From contig NC_092576.1 of the NCBI RefSeq assembly GCF_037975245.1, positions 10,818,611-10,882,610 on the forward strand: a stretch of DNA of 64,000 nucleotides. The letters are read 5' to 3'. The stretch's first letter is position 1, and every line of letters starts with the position of its first letter. Made by a program: the position numbers and the translations under genes. Below, piece after piece: positions 34,935-45,924 of this stretch. The DNA comes from Apostichopus japonicus (lineage: Eukaryota; Echinodermata; Holothuroidea; Aspidochirotida; Stichopodidae). The notes under the pieces were generated by a model. That model was not told the DNA's origin, ran no database searches, and worked only from the letters and a program-made list of their open reading frames with translations.

Positions 34935-37079
34935 CTGAAACCTATCCTCTGTATCCGCCCATGTTATCACGGATATTGTTGAAAGTACTGTAGGTTCGAT
35001 TTCTATGTTAATATTCTCACAGATGGTGAACAGACAAAAATTATTTTCAAATCTTAATGATGATAAAAATGGGTACCACCATGTTATTTTTAAAATGTGC
35101 AGAATCATTACTTGAATCCATCTGTGACCATATTCTGCTGTGAATGTGCAAAGGTATTCACTGTTGCTAAGATGCAAGGACATAATAGGATTAATAGTGC
35201 CATCATCAAGTGTTTTCAGAGCTGTCCAGTTCAGTGATTTGTTGTTCAGGAACTTCACGTACCATAGCAACATGTAATAACATTCCTTCATCACAGTGAA
35301 TTCATTTCTAACAAGACTTGCTGATGGATTACTATTTTACTCCAGATCCCATCCAGCTCTTTCAATCTTTGATTCACAAAATAGCTAGTTTTTCCACATA
35401 AATCCACACAGTAGCATTATAAGTTAATTGTTCCCACTGCAATTCAGAATTCCTCGACTTGGGTCTGGAGAAAAAACATCAGAAATCTCAAAATTAGTAA
35501 GTACAACAACTTACTTAATCTCGTTATGACACAAACTGTGGGTGACTCCTTCCAAGAAATAATTTGTCTCCAGAGTTACTTGCTGAACACTATCTGCAGA
35601 GATATCACCTGATAATGAAGATTTTGGAGAAAGTTCAACCTACAATAGTTCTATTATGGAACTCTCTTTCCATTAGGCGATCATTTCCCAACACATTAGA
35701 CACTGTCCAAGATTTAAGTTGCAATGTTGGTCCACCTGAATACATACTAGGCCTACAGTAGTGCTAGTACTGTAGTCTAGGCTGTGGGATTTAGGAACTA
35801 GGCCTATAACAATGTCAATGGTATTTGCTGCGTTACGCCTAACGTTAGTGCATTGTAACTTCGATTTGTCGCTCCACTTGCTCGAGTCATTACAGGCGAA
35901 AGCATGTTTTTTAAAGTTGGTTCTTTGGTCAGAAGTAAAATACCACTCTGTTCGTTATAGCATGTCTCTGTTGTGTAAAGTACAAAAAATCTTTCGAAAA
36001 AAACGGGTCAAAAGAAATTCACTTTCAGAGTAGAATACACACTGTATGTATGGAGACGTACAGATGATCTGTTTTTTGCCGTACACAGAAAGCGCCCTCA
36101 CTAATTTTCAAGGCTTCACTGCAAAAACACACGGCAATACACTGTGTCAGCGTTCTGTCCTAATCAATTTCTATGGATCAATCATAATGTATACAACAGC
36201 GCAGCATGTACTGGACGTTCTGACATCGCGCGCCAACTTGGGTCATGTGACTGCATGCTGCACTGTAGCCAAGTTTCCGGGAAAGCCAACGGCAATAGCC
36301 GACCAAAATGTATCAAAAGAATTCCCGCCTGTACGCGTGACGTCATAGCTGTTACAGACACGTTGACGCTAATCATCGAGCTAGACTGGCTGGGTCGAAT
36401 CGGAGATGGGGTTGAGGGTGGTTCAGATGAATGAAATTTGCTGTACTAGACATATTTAACATCATTTTGATACATTCGGTGACCCATTGAGCTATAAATA
36501 GCTGCATGTGTGACCGTGCATTGAGCACACGGAATTGTCATTGGTTATTGTTGTACTGACAATATAAGTTAACCTAATACAACAATGAACTAGAAATGCG
36601 GTAACGAAATTTCGGAACCACTCTGCCCATGAGTATTGATAACAATTAATATGTATAGACAAGTAACAGAAATAGTATGAGGAAAGTGGATTAGCGTATT
36701 TATTTGTCTGTCGTTAAATAGTTTGCATGTTTACTTGAACAGTTTTGAAAGGTCAATGTAGATATTGAGACTAAAAAAAAAGTTGTTAAATGTTCATACA
36801 CAATACTATGGCAAGAGCAACAATGGTGCGGTAGTTTACACCATATCAGTATTGTTTAACAAAACTTAATGCTTTTCATAGAATATATACTATTCATGAA
36901 GCTATCATGCTGAACATTTTATGACGAGAATGCGAAACTGCATTCATGTTTTGATGATGTAACATAAATAATCTTACAGAATATAAATGAAACACACTGT
37001 AGGCTATAGCCAGGATGATACAAATACTTGATCTGTCAAATCATCCCTGATAAGTCATTGAAACAGTCTTTCGTAATTT
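34935..37079. other. No gene recognised
   Basis: A minus-strand frame of 161 codons (34809-35294) contains LNWTALKTLDDGTINPIMSL and related segments. I cannot place it in a family and it lacks clear splice borders. The rest is spacer. Confidence 0.3.
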
Positions 37080-37440
37080 GACCCTAGGGACTCCAAATGA
37101 CCTTTGTAAAAAGCAATAGGCTTTATGTATATAACAGGCCAATACACACAATATGAGATTAATCCGGGCTCCTCTCATTGTGATATCGTGTTTACAAGCT
37201 TTTCACAATTTGAGCTGTTGACGCCGAATGACGACCTATGGCCTCTATTAGAAACAATAAGCGTCGTGTACTCACGTTTAGTACACATACAAACTTACTA
37301 TGAAATTAATCAAAGCTTCCCTCCTTGGAATACCATGTTTACAAGGTTCATTTGAGACCTGCTGACCCCAAATGACCTTTTACCTTAACCAAGAACAATA
37401 GGTTTCATTGCCCCAATGTGGTACACCTACATACCTTATA
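37080..37440. repeat. Degenerate tandem repeat with TGACC cores
   Basis: Three degenerate units of about 130-145 bases, each with an AATGACCT-like core (about 37097, 37228, 37370), an AACAATAGG-like block and GTTTACAAG. The same units occur at 7520-7860 and in part near 19725. Confidence 0.5.
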
Positions 37441-38582
37441 CTGTATTCATGAGACATGTTAACATAAACCCATACACACTCACACATACACACCCATTCA
37501 CATACATGACTAAAGAGGTTACCATTGTCATCGAAACCAAAAATGAGAGATAAGATGAAAAGTTGGTGAGACTGAGGAAGTTGTTGAATATTTGGAATGC
37601 TTGAGACAAAGAGTTTTATAGTTGAAACTACTGAATACTGCTATACCACTCTATGCAAGAATAAAAGGAAGGTAAGTGCTGATGCTAAAGGAGTTGTCTT
37701 TTGAGGATACAACTTATATATCAAAATCGTTTAATGGTGAAGTAGAAGCATGCTTTTTCACACAATGACATCAAAAGACCTCTGGATGGCTCTAATGTCT
37801 TGAAAATATGACTCTGAGCACTATACCCACAATTATTGATCACCCATTGTATGCTGTAGGAGAGGCATCTTAGGGTGATAATTTACTGAACAATTGTTGC
37901 TGAAGTGATATTATAAATATGACAGCCTTGTGACAATAGTTTATAGTTTTGTAAGCTTACTAAAGATGTTGGAATTAAGATATGGTTGAACTGTGCATAA
38001 TCATTAGTGCAAAAGTGTGGGTCATATAACATAACTAGTGAAATATGTCAAGGTGATGTGTATATATGGTATATTTGGGCAGCTTATGAAGTGACTGGAA
38101 CTATAAAATGGAATGTAATTGGATAGTAGGAATTGTAAGTTAACATAAATTTAGCTTCCACTAGTGTTTGCAGCGAGTACATGGGTATCCGTCACTCTCA
38201 TTACCCGGGTCTAAAGTTACTACTAGCTTTCCCCTTTTTTGCTGTTTTTCCATTAATTTGCTTTTTTTACAGTGGCACTCTAACAGAATTCTTTTGACAA
38301 ATACTGAAGAATAAAAAGGAAGGAAGTTAATCAAAGAAACTTAATCTAAATTTATTCTACAAGAAAAATGAAATAAAATCCTGAAACAAGTAAACAGTCA
38401 AACGTGAAATGAGTATTCAATGTGGGAGCCGACGTGTTTAGTTTCTTCAACACTGGACAGGGCTACATAAACCAGCACACGTACCCAGCACATTTGCCTT
38501 GCAGATTGTGCGTTGCCTTCGCTTTGATGAGGTAGATATTACTTGGGAAAGAATGTGCGGTTGACCAACTCAGTGTAACTTT
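37441..38582. other. No gene recognised
   Basis: AT-rich spacer with a short CACACA-rich patch near 37477-37505. Nothing is supported. Confidence 0.4.
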
Positions 38583-38894
38583 TTATGAGTCTGAATCCAG
38601 AAGTTTTTCTGCCACTGGTGCCAAACCTAAAGTTGCATTTCTGCACATGATGACAGCTACTGTCATCGGGAGTTCCAGTGTCAAGGCTTCTTCCACATCA
38701 TGGAGCAATGCTGCTGATGGCAATCCCATTATTTGTTTCTTGATGACATCCGTTATAGAATACTCTGTAGTGTCATCGCCAGTAGAACACAGTATGCTGA
38801 AGTTGTTGTCACTCGTGACAACTCGCACTAATGTCGATAGCTGCTTCATATTCTGGTGGTGTGCTGATCTGTTCAGATATAACCAGAAATTCAA
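38583..38894 (-). pseudogene. Possible Helitron PIF1 helicase C-terminal fragment
   Basis: A 103-codon frame with DVIKKQIMGLPSAALLHDVE and LPMTVAVIMCRNATLGLAPV. The G-L-P-S followed by a hydrophobic stretch with M-x-x-R-N resembles the G-L-P...V-M-L-x-R-N motif near the end of PIF1-type Helitron helicases. The match is loose, so this call is tentative. Confidence 0.35.
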
Positions 38895-39412
38895 ATGACT
38901 TTGTTATTCCTTCAAAAATGAGGCGCAATTGTGGCGATACATGCATATGGTGAGGTTTTTTAGCAATTATGTCTTTGTTTTAACTGTATGTAGTTGGATG
39001 CCATACAATGTTGGTAGTAAATAAAATCTTCACCAAAAACAAGGTTTATTTGTCATGTTTATTACACACACACACATCTACAAGAGCATTGTTACTACCA
39101 ACTTGACTGCATCTAGGCTATCGTTCTTGTCTGCCTTCGGTAAAGTAACCTACAAAACAGAAATACCTACCTGTGATTAGGCATGAGATTGTCTAGTCCA
39201 GTTTATAGGGCAATTTGGGGGACAATTTGTGTTTGTGGTAGTGGCTAAAATATTGTCATGTTTTACTGCAGAATGCAGCTATGAATGTTTAGGATTAGGT
39301 GATCTGGCTGAGAGCCAAATCACTGAAATCACCAGACCTTGTACTGATGTGCCACTGGGTACTGTACAACAACTGTTCATGTATTAAGTGAAATTAAGTT
39401 ACGGTTTTAAAA

Positions 39413-39761
39413 TTAAATAGTAATATAAGTTTGTGAGCAGATGATAGTACTTACCCTGAAAATTTTGCCTTCAATAGAAGTTAAGGTTTTTGTTGGTGAA
39501 ACTTTGATCTGTTTGATTGATTGCACTTTCTTAGGTGCAGGGTTGATAAGGTCTTTTGCCATGTCTTCGTAGCGTTGTTCAACATCTATCTTGGCACATT
39601 TGAAGACTTTGGTTGTAGTGGTGATTTTTATTGATTTATCTGTCTTCATTTTATAGTTTGTTATCATCACAGTTGTCTCTTGGGTGAGGGTCTTCAGTTT
39701 TGAACCATCGTAGAGGGTAGCCTTAATAACCTGGATCAACATCAAATAGTGGTTTGCCATT
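39413..39761 (-). pseudogene. Frame between helicase fragments, not recognised
   Basis: A 115-codon frame with a lysine- and threonine-rich composition (KSIKITTTTKVFKCAKIDVE). It follows directly after the GDFYQLPP block of the helicase in the direction of transcription. It shows no helicase motif that I can identify. Confidence 0.25.
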
Positions 39762-39990
39762 TATTGGAGGCAACTGATAAAAATCACCTACAGCTAGTAT
39801 ACTGACATTACCGAATGCAAGGAGAAGAACAGTGACACTGGCTGCCGAAGGCGAATTAGTTCTAAATATCTTTTCCGCCTGATGGTTTATGCATTCTATG
39901 AGTAGAGATTAACCTGTGCCTGCACCACCAGTCAAAAATATATGGAATGGCGTTGTGTTGCGATCGTTGATTTTTTGGTAACACAAGCTA
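39762..39990 (-). pseudogene. PIF1 helicase fragment with stop in the Walker A motif
   Basis: The frame reads NTTPFHIFLTGGAGTG, a TAA stop at 39909-39911, [11 protein letters not shown] and later [19 protein letters not shown]. In PIF1 helicases the P-loop is G-x-A-G-T-G-K-S, so the stop replaces exactly the catalytic lysine codon (AAA to TAA by one change). The Walker B region expected between the two blocks is missing, so about 100 residues have been deleted. Confidence 0.75.
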
Positions 39991-40662
39991 GTGATGTATC
40001 GGAATAGTTTCCTTTGGTTGGTATTCACATGGTATAGAGTGAGTGAAGTTTATATTATGTGTTTTCAAAGAATTGTCAAACTGAGTTGAAATACTTGATA
40101 ATTCCGGTATTTCATAACCTATGTCATGTGGTTCGTAGAGATTTTCTTCATTGACTATGTCTTGATGAGCATCATCATTTGTACCCAGTACCTCGGTATC
40201 ACACCATGCATCATTACCTTGTGGTGTTGTTTCAGAACCAAGTTCCCATGCCTCATCTAAGTCTTTACCATGTTTTTCAAAGTTTTTCATAATGGATCCG
40301 ACTATGTCTTTGACTGGTTTGATTCCATGGTTATAGTGAACAGTTCCCATCTGAAAATATTCTTCGTAGGTTAGAGATGCATCATTACGCAACTCTTTTT
40401 TGGTATGAGGTAGATATAACCTTAATAATCCCTGGTAGTACTTTTCTGGATTGTTTTCCATTCTAGTTCTGTTGTAACGTACAACTGCACACTTTTTTGT
40501 CCGTTCAAGAACGAAACCTAAATCATTGTCTAGGGCACTGCATACTTGTTTCTTTCTGGAACTGCTGAAAATGCATTCGGAAGCAAATGTGGCTAAACAC
40601 CTGTTCTGAAAGTGCAGTGACTTTGGTCTGCTGAGGTATTTTTCATTATATTTGTTACCCAT
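39988..40662 (-). CDS. Helitron replicase-helicase linker region, open frame
   Basis: An intact 224-codon frame containing LHFQNRCLATFASECIF, a basic C-A-V-V-R-Y-N-R segment, ENNPEKYYQGLLRLYLPHTK and LTYEEYFQMGTVHYNHGIKP. The order R-Y-x-R, P-E-x-Y-x-x-x-L-L-x-L-Y-x-P and Y-E-E-x-F matches the segment just before the PIF1 helicase in Helitron proteins. Its last 57 codons are duplicated in the gypsy integrase at 43318-43487. It was part of a longer protein, so the ATG at 40660-40662 is probably not a true start. Confidence 0.65.
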   Translation of the reverse strand: MGNKYNEKYLSRPKSLHFQNRCLATFASECIFSSSRKKQVCSALDNDLGFVLERTKKCAVVRYNRTRMENNPEKYYQGLLRLYLPHTKKELRNDASLTYEEYFQMGTVHYNHGIKPVKDIVGSIMKNFEKHGKDLDEAWELGSETTPQGNDAWCDTEVLGTNDDAHQDIVNEENLYEPHDIGYEIPELSSISTQFDNSLKTHNINFTHSIPCEYQPKETIPIHH

Positions 40663-40679
40663 ATATCCTCACTTTATTT

Positions 40680-41345
40680 GGTTTTGTTCGCAAAACTGAC
40701 AAAGGCAAGGTAATCTGATGTGCATCTGCATCTGTTGGTACATAAACTACTTTACGGGAGGAAACTTTCAGTCTCATGCCTGTTACTCTTTACACAGCTT
40801 CCATAATAGAAATCCCCCTATGATTCAAATAAGCTGTTCCCAAGCGACATAGTATCTATGTTACCATTGCGTGCATCTTCTTGAGCCATCTATAGCAATG
40901 TTCCCATCTCTCTTTCACCTTTAATAATGTAGGATACAATGTACATAATACAGCTGTATGGATTTAATACATATCCATATTTGCATTCCAACACCTCAGC
41001 AGATCTGGGTTGTAATTATTAACCCAGCATTCATTTGGCTGTCTTTGCAAGAATATTGTTTCCTTTGAAGTCAACAGAGAGAGGGCTTCATGTAAATCTG
41101 CCTGTGAAATGTCGGAAAGATGGGTGAAGTCTTTCATGGTTGAAATATTAGTATCTTGTAAAATATGCCAACACTATTTCATAAGTGACTTAACCCATTC
41201 TGTTGTATTTTTTATTGTGTAATTACCCTTGAGGAACTGCATTGCAGCTGTTATTGGTTTGTGTGTTTTGTTTAGTAATAAATGTTTTCTGTGATGTTCG
41301 TGGAAATTAGACCTACATCTTTTTTGACATTTTACATGACTTGCT
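40680..41345 (-). pseudogene. Helitron replicase-region fragments
   Basis: Frames with several shifts read [60 protein letters not shown] and ILCRLGTAYLNHRGISIMEA, followed by [29 protein letters not shown] and N-H-R-x-I-S-x-x-E-A-x-x-R-V are conserved blocks between the Rep domain and the helicase of PIF1-type Helitrons. The first half is repeated at 48909-49237. Confidence 0.62.
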
Positions 41346-41738
41346 ATGATGTTAAAACATTCCTATCTAACCAAAAAGGAGTAAAAAAATTGTATGTTTA
41401 ACCCAAAGTTCTGAAAAGGGATAGACTCTTGGAGCCATTCATATATTCCTAGAAAATGGGACCACACAAAACAACTACTTAGCTTAAGAAAAAGACAGGT
41501 CGCACAGAGCCACCCGACCACTAACTGTTGCCATGTAGTAGTTACCAATAACAGTGAAACTTAAGGGAACTCATAAATCTACCAAGTAAAGGTTATTCAT
41601 TGTCAAATGAATAAAAACGAAAAGAACAAAAAAAAATGAAAGAAAGTGATTAAATGGATAAAAAACAAAAGTAGGAAAATAAAAGAAAATGATAATTTTA
41701 CATAACATTAACCAGGTTATGCTCTGGTTACACTTTCC
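41004..41738 (-). repeat. Helitron module duplicated on both sides of gypsy, left copy
   Basis: About 735 bases that recur in the same orientation at 48909-49652: the E-C-W-V-N-N-Y-N-P coding part (41004-41345) and a non-coding part (41358-41738) with GAAAAGGGATAGACTCTTGG and a low-complexity AAAGAAAG stretch. The copies differ by scattered substitutions and small indels. Confidence 0.75.
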
Positions 41739-42290
41739 CCCTGCCTCTGGAAATGGCTCCTGACATTTCACCTTAAAACAAGTCACCACGACCTGTGACT
41801 TTTTTTCAAAACACTTAGTGAAATAAAACACTTCTTTTTTTAGTTGGTAATAAATCAATTCATGACACTCATAGACAATCTTGAGAGCAAACTGTGCAAA
41901 ATGCAATCAATATGACAAAACTGTTAATAATCCTTGCACTAAATAGGACTGTATCCCACCATAACATTCACTGTTTCAACCAAGAAGGACAGGTTTCCTT
42001 CTTTAAATTTTCACAGAAGAAATATAAACAATTAGTTTCTTTACTTCACATTATGTACAATAGAAATAAGTGGATAACTCAACCACAAATAGTTTGTCAG
42101 AAAAGGAATAAGTAATTGTTACTATTGGTTTCAACACACAAAACTAAATATGACCTTGTAATCATATGAAAATAAATGTAGTGAATTGTAAGTTACTGTA
42201 TTTACTCAACACGTCTTTGCAGATCTGTTTCCAGTGTGGTATACTGTAAACGACAAATACTAACAGATCATATCGTTTCATCTGCAACAA

Positions 42291-43190
42291 TTAAACATTG
42301 GCTACCAAAGAGCAAATAGCCTCAGAAAACTCCTTTGGGAGATCCCTACATGACAATAAAAAATTAGTTTTCTCTTCCCAGGAGGGGCTAGAAACCTTGC
42401 ATTGGTTTGCTATGTGAGCATGTGACACACCTTTGCGCCGTGCTGCCAATCTTGCCGATCGTCTAGTTGGTTGTACTGCGTGCCGTACTCGCGATCCCAC
42501 AGAGGGCCTGTTGGAGTGGACTTAGTCTTAGTCTTTGGGGATCGGGGTGCCGGTATAGGCGGTGTCTCTGTCGGTGGGGTAACAGCTTCTGACTCCACTG
42601 GGATTCTTCTCTCTTCCAAACTAACGTTGGGCTCCGCCTCTTCCAATGTAGCATGCGGAGTAGTCACTTCTTGTTCCTTAAATATTCTGGGAACCTCTTC
42701 AGGGGTTAAAAAAGCTCTTGAACTTCTTGCTGGTACAGGCCTTGTTACAACTGTATACCAGGATGGCTGATCATCTGTATCACTATCCTCTGTAACGTCA
42801 ACTAAGGGTTTATCATGGTAACATTGTCTGGTCTCGGGACCGGTTTCTTTGGGGTTTCTGGGGGGTCACATGTATTCATCGATTCTGGAACAGGTAGCAA
42901 TAGGTTTCTGTGCAGTGTACTCTTGCTCTACCACATACACAGGTATATCAGGGTTAGGGTTAATTCTCCTTAAAACTTTGTAAACCTCTTGACCCCAACG
43001 ATCAGCTAGCTTGTGTTTACTTCCGGGGTGCACATTCTTCACTAGTACTCTGTCTTCTGGTTCAAGCTCAGTTCCATTAGCCTTGGAGTCATATACGTGT
43101 TTGTTGTGTTGCGCTCTCTCTGTGGAGTGTTTTGCAGCTAGTTGGTGAGCAAATTCTAGTTTTTCTCGTAGTTGCTCCGCATACTTTTAT
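42291..43190 (-). pseudogene. Gypsy integrase C-terminal tail
   Basis: Broken frames encode RVLVKNVHPGSKHKLADRWG and EVYKVLRRINPNPDIPVYVV (the GPY/F-like integrase tail), then a long proline-, threonine- and glutamate-rich part (PPTETPPIPAPRSP) and a basic end (PTRRSARLAARR). This is the common C-terminus of Ty3/gypsy polyproteins of invertebrates. Frame changes near 42870 and 42480 break it. Confidence 0.6.
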
Positions 43191-44060
43191 GGTGAATTCT
43201 TGTGGATATTACTGTTTTAGGGTGTTACATTGCTACATCCGATGGGGGGATCGGATTTCTACCAAACATGAGGAAATAAGGTGCGTACTCCAGTACCTGA
43301 GTGTTTAGTAGCGTTGTTATTCACATGGTATAGAGTGAGTGAAGTTTATATCATGTGTTGTCAAAGAATTGTCAAACTGAGTTGAAACACTTGATAATTC
43401 CGGTATTTCATAACCTATGTCATGTGGTTCGTAGAGATTTTCTTCATTGACTGTGTCTTGATCAGCATCATCATTTGTACCCAGTACAAACTCTTTCCAG
43501 TTTGCTTTCTTCTCTTCAGACAGGGTACCTAACATGTCAAGAAGGGTGCAATTAAATCTCTCACAGATTGGGTTGCCTTGGTGGTGATAGGGTGTTGTCC
43601 TGGACTTTCTTATTCCTGCAATCTTGCAAAGATGTTGGATCACTTCAATCTCAAAATTACGGCCTTGGTCAGAATGTAACCGGGTTGGGAAACAATAATG
43701 TACAAAAAAAATTATCGAATAGGACACGTGCTGTAGTACGAGCCGTCTGGTCTCTCGTGGGGAACGCCTGGACATACTTCGTAAAATGGTCTGTGACTAC
43801 CAGAATGTTCTCGTACCCTCCCTTTGATTGCTCAAGGGATAGATAGTCCATACATACCAGCTCCATTGGGGAAGATGTGTGGATGTTGACCAGCTTCGCC
43901 ACACCTCCTGCTTTCTCATGTGTCTTGCGACGGATACACCTACCACATGATTTGATATAGTCGCTCACATCACCTGCCATCTTTGGCCAGAAATATCATT
44001 CCCGAAGTAGCTCTAATGTCCTTTCTTGATCCATATGTCCTACTTCATCGTGCAGTCCAG
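43190..44060 (-). pseudogene. Gypsy integrase with Helitron patch
   Basis: Residues of the zinc-binding part (SCGRCIRRK, about 43930) are followed by the catalytic core: MELVCMDYLSLEQSKGGYEN (first D), [20 protein letters not shown] (second D) and [18 protein letters not shown] (E). A frameshift near 43690 separates the first D from the rest. At 43487 the integrase (NWKEFV) passes directly into a Helitron-derived sequence ([20 protein letters not shown]...) that ends at 43318; integrase sequence (NNATKHSGTG, then APYFLMFGR) resumes on the other side. The patch is described under findings. Confidence 0.8.
43318..43487 (-). repeat. 170-bp Helitron-derived patch inside integrase
   Basis: Identical to 40022-40191 at 165 of 170 positions by my count, with no gaps, and in the same orientation. 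It replaces or separates about eight residues of integrase. No terminal repeats or target duplications surround it. Confidence 0.88.
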
Positions 44061-44463
44061 CAGTAGCCTGACCTCTATACAGTGGAGGTAGGACAAGCTT
44101 ATACACATTTTCTCCCTGGGGATCGTTATAGCATCGGTACAGTACTCCATCTTTTAATAGAAATTTATCCCAATGTCGGAGTAATTGTTTAACACTGGGA
44201 GTTTCTGCTACGTACAGTCTTCTATTTGGGGAAGACTCTCTGTAGGTACCTAATTACTCGATAGATATCTGGATCTCGCTTCTGTCATTTCTGTCATAAA
44301 TGGGGGTCGCCGCTCATCAGAGACTGGGTTGATTTAAGTCAGTTTCAGTACTACCATTACATTCCATATCTAATACTCTTGTTTGGGAGCACAGGGTCTC
44401 TACCATGAGGAGTGGGTTCTCTCCAACAGTGCACTTTGATAGCAAATGAACTTCACATATTGC

Positions 44464-45192
44464 TCATACTGTGTCCCCAGTTATGGTGTGGGGGTCGTCG
44501 GGGTGGGGTCTGCGGGACAGTCCATCTGCATCTCCATTCCTTTTACCTGGCCGATGATGAAGGTTATAATTGTAGGTGGATAGAGCTGCCAACCAACGAA
44601 GTCCTGTAGCATCTAGTTTAGCTGTTGTATTTACATAGGTGAGGGGGTTATTATCTGTCAGGACAGTAAATTTACGACCGTAAAGGTACTCCTTTAACTT
44701 CTCCGTCACAGCCCACTTCAGAGATAGAAATTCCAGTTTATATGCAGAGTAGTGCATTTCACCCTTTCTCAGACCTCGGCTCGCATATGCTACTACCCTC
44801 TCCTTCCCATCTTGTGTCTGGTATAATGCCGCCCTCAGCCCCAGTTCACTGGCATCGATGTGTAAGATGAAAGGCTTAGAGAAATCGGCAAAAGCAAGGA
44901 TTGGGGGTGATGATAATTCCTTTACTAGTGTCTCGAATGCAGCTTGGCACTCAGGGGTCCAATTCCAGGAGGGATCATTTCTCTTCCCTGGGGGATGGGG
45001 TCCTGCTGTGAGGGCATGTAAGGGTTTCGCCATCTTTGAATAGTCCTTGATAAATCTACGGTAATTACCTGTAAATCCTAAAAATGAGCGTACGTCGTGT
45101 ACCCTACTGGGTACGGGCCACGTCTGGAGTGCTTCAATTTTACTAGGGTAAGTCTCCAGTCTCCACCCCCTCCTCGGAAATGATGTGGCCAA
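44464..45192 (-). CDS. Gypsy RT thumb/connection and RNase H domain
   Basis: An intact 242-codon frame. The first part has VRSFLGFTGNYRRFIKDYSK (RT thumb). RNase H follows with FILHIDASELGLRAALYQ (first catalytic D), YSAYKLEFLSLKWAV (E), FTVLTDNNPLTYV (D) and HHRPGKRNGDADGLSRR (last D). All four acidic residues of RNase H are present. The frame is part of a pol polyprotein, so the ATG is not a real start. Confidence 0.82.
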   Translation of the reverse strand: MATSFPRRGWRLETYPSKIEALQTWPVPSRVHDVRSFLGFTGNYRRFIKDYSKMAKPLHALTAGPHPPGKRNDPSWNWTPECQAAFETLVKELSSPPILAFADFSKPFILHIDASELGLRAALYQTQDGKERVVAYASRGLRKGEMHYSAYKLEFLSLKWAVTEKLKEYLYGRKFTVLTDNNPLTYVNTTAKLDATGLRWLAALSTYNYNLHHRPGKRNGDADGLSRRPHPDDPHTITGDTV

Positions 45193-45289
45193 GGTATTTA
45201 ACTCTTTTTAGGAGCAGTTGGCATTTGGAGGGTTTCACTTTTAGGCCGTAATCTTCAAGTCTCTGGAAAACTGCTTTCAATCTGTCAAG

Positions 45290-45918
45290 GTGTTCTTAAA
45301 AGGTATGAGAAAAGAAGATAATATCGTCAAGGTACACAAGACATTGTTGAAGGTTAAGGTCACCCATACACATCTCCATGAGTCGTTGAAAGGTTGCAGG
45401 GGCATTAGTTAGACCAAATGGCATGCGGTTACACTCATAAAAACCAAGGGTGTCGTAAATGCTGTTTTGTACTTCTCTTTCTCTTCACCTTCTATCTGCC
45501 AGTATCCACTTTTAAGATCTAGGGAGGAAAACCACTTAGCACCTGCCGGGGCATCCAGACTCTCTTCAATACGAGGTAGAGCGTATGCATCTTTAATTGT
45601 CTTGACATTCAATTTACGATAGTCTATACAAAATCGAAGGGTTCCGTCCTTCTTTCTCACTAAAACTACAGGGGATGCAAATGGGCTGCAGGAGGGTCGA
45701 ATAATATCACCATCATCAATGTCCTTCAACAATTTCCGGACCTCCTGATAATTAGCTGGGGGTATTCGCCGGTGTCTCACCATAAAGGGGGTCGGGTCAC
45801 TTAAGGGAATGGTGTGCTTCACTGCCGTCGCACAGCCTAGATTGTTTTCATTTTTAGAGATGACCGCTTCATGTTTCCGCAATAGTTTTTCTATCTCTTT
45901 AAGTTGTGGTGGGGTCAA
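45290..45918 (-). pseudogene. Gypsy reverse transcriptase
   Basis: The frame 45918-45409 has VVLVRKKDGTLRFCIDYRKL, DAYALPRIEESLDAPAGAKW and FSSLDLKSGYWQI (motif A aspartate). After a frame change at about 45440 come RMPFGLTNAPATFQRLM and VYLDDIIFFSH, the catalytic Y-L-D-D box at 45323-45334. A stop follows in the same frame at about 45290. The motif order is that of Ty3/gypsy RT. The break lies between motif A and the Y-L-D-D box. Confidence 0.82.
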
Positions 45919-45924
45919 CAGGGA

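Larger units (their letters stand above)
38583..41345 (-). mobile_element. PIF1-type Helitron, 3' half (left of the gypsy insertion)
   Basis: On the minus strand, from high to low coordinates: replicase-region fragments (41345-40680), an intact 224-codon frame (40662-39988), a PIF1 helicase fragment (39990-39762) and a helicase tail (38894-38583). The right-hand pieces at 48785-51110 supply the N-terminal domains. The whole could be one Helitron split by the gypsy element, or parts of two copies. Stops in the helicase P-loop and an internal deletion make it inactive. Confidence 0.65.

Noticed and set aside
34809-35294. 161-codon minus-strand frame with LNWTALKTLDDGTINPIMSL
   Set aside because: Longest frame in its region but with no recognisable domain, splice support or repeated copy; left unannotated as a gene.
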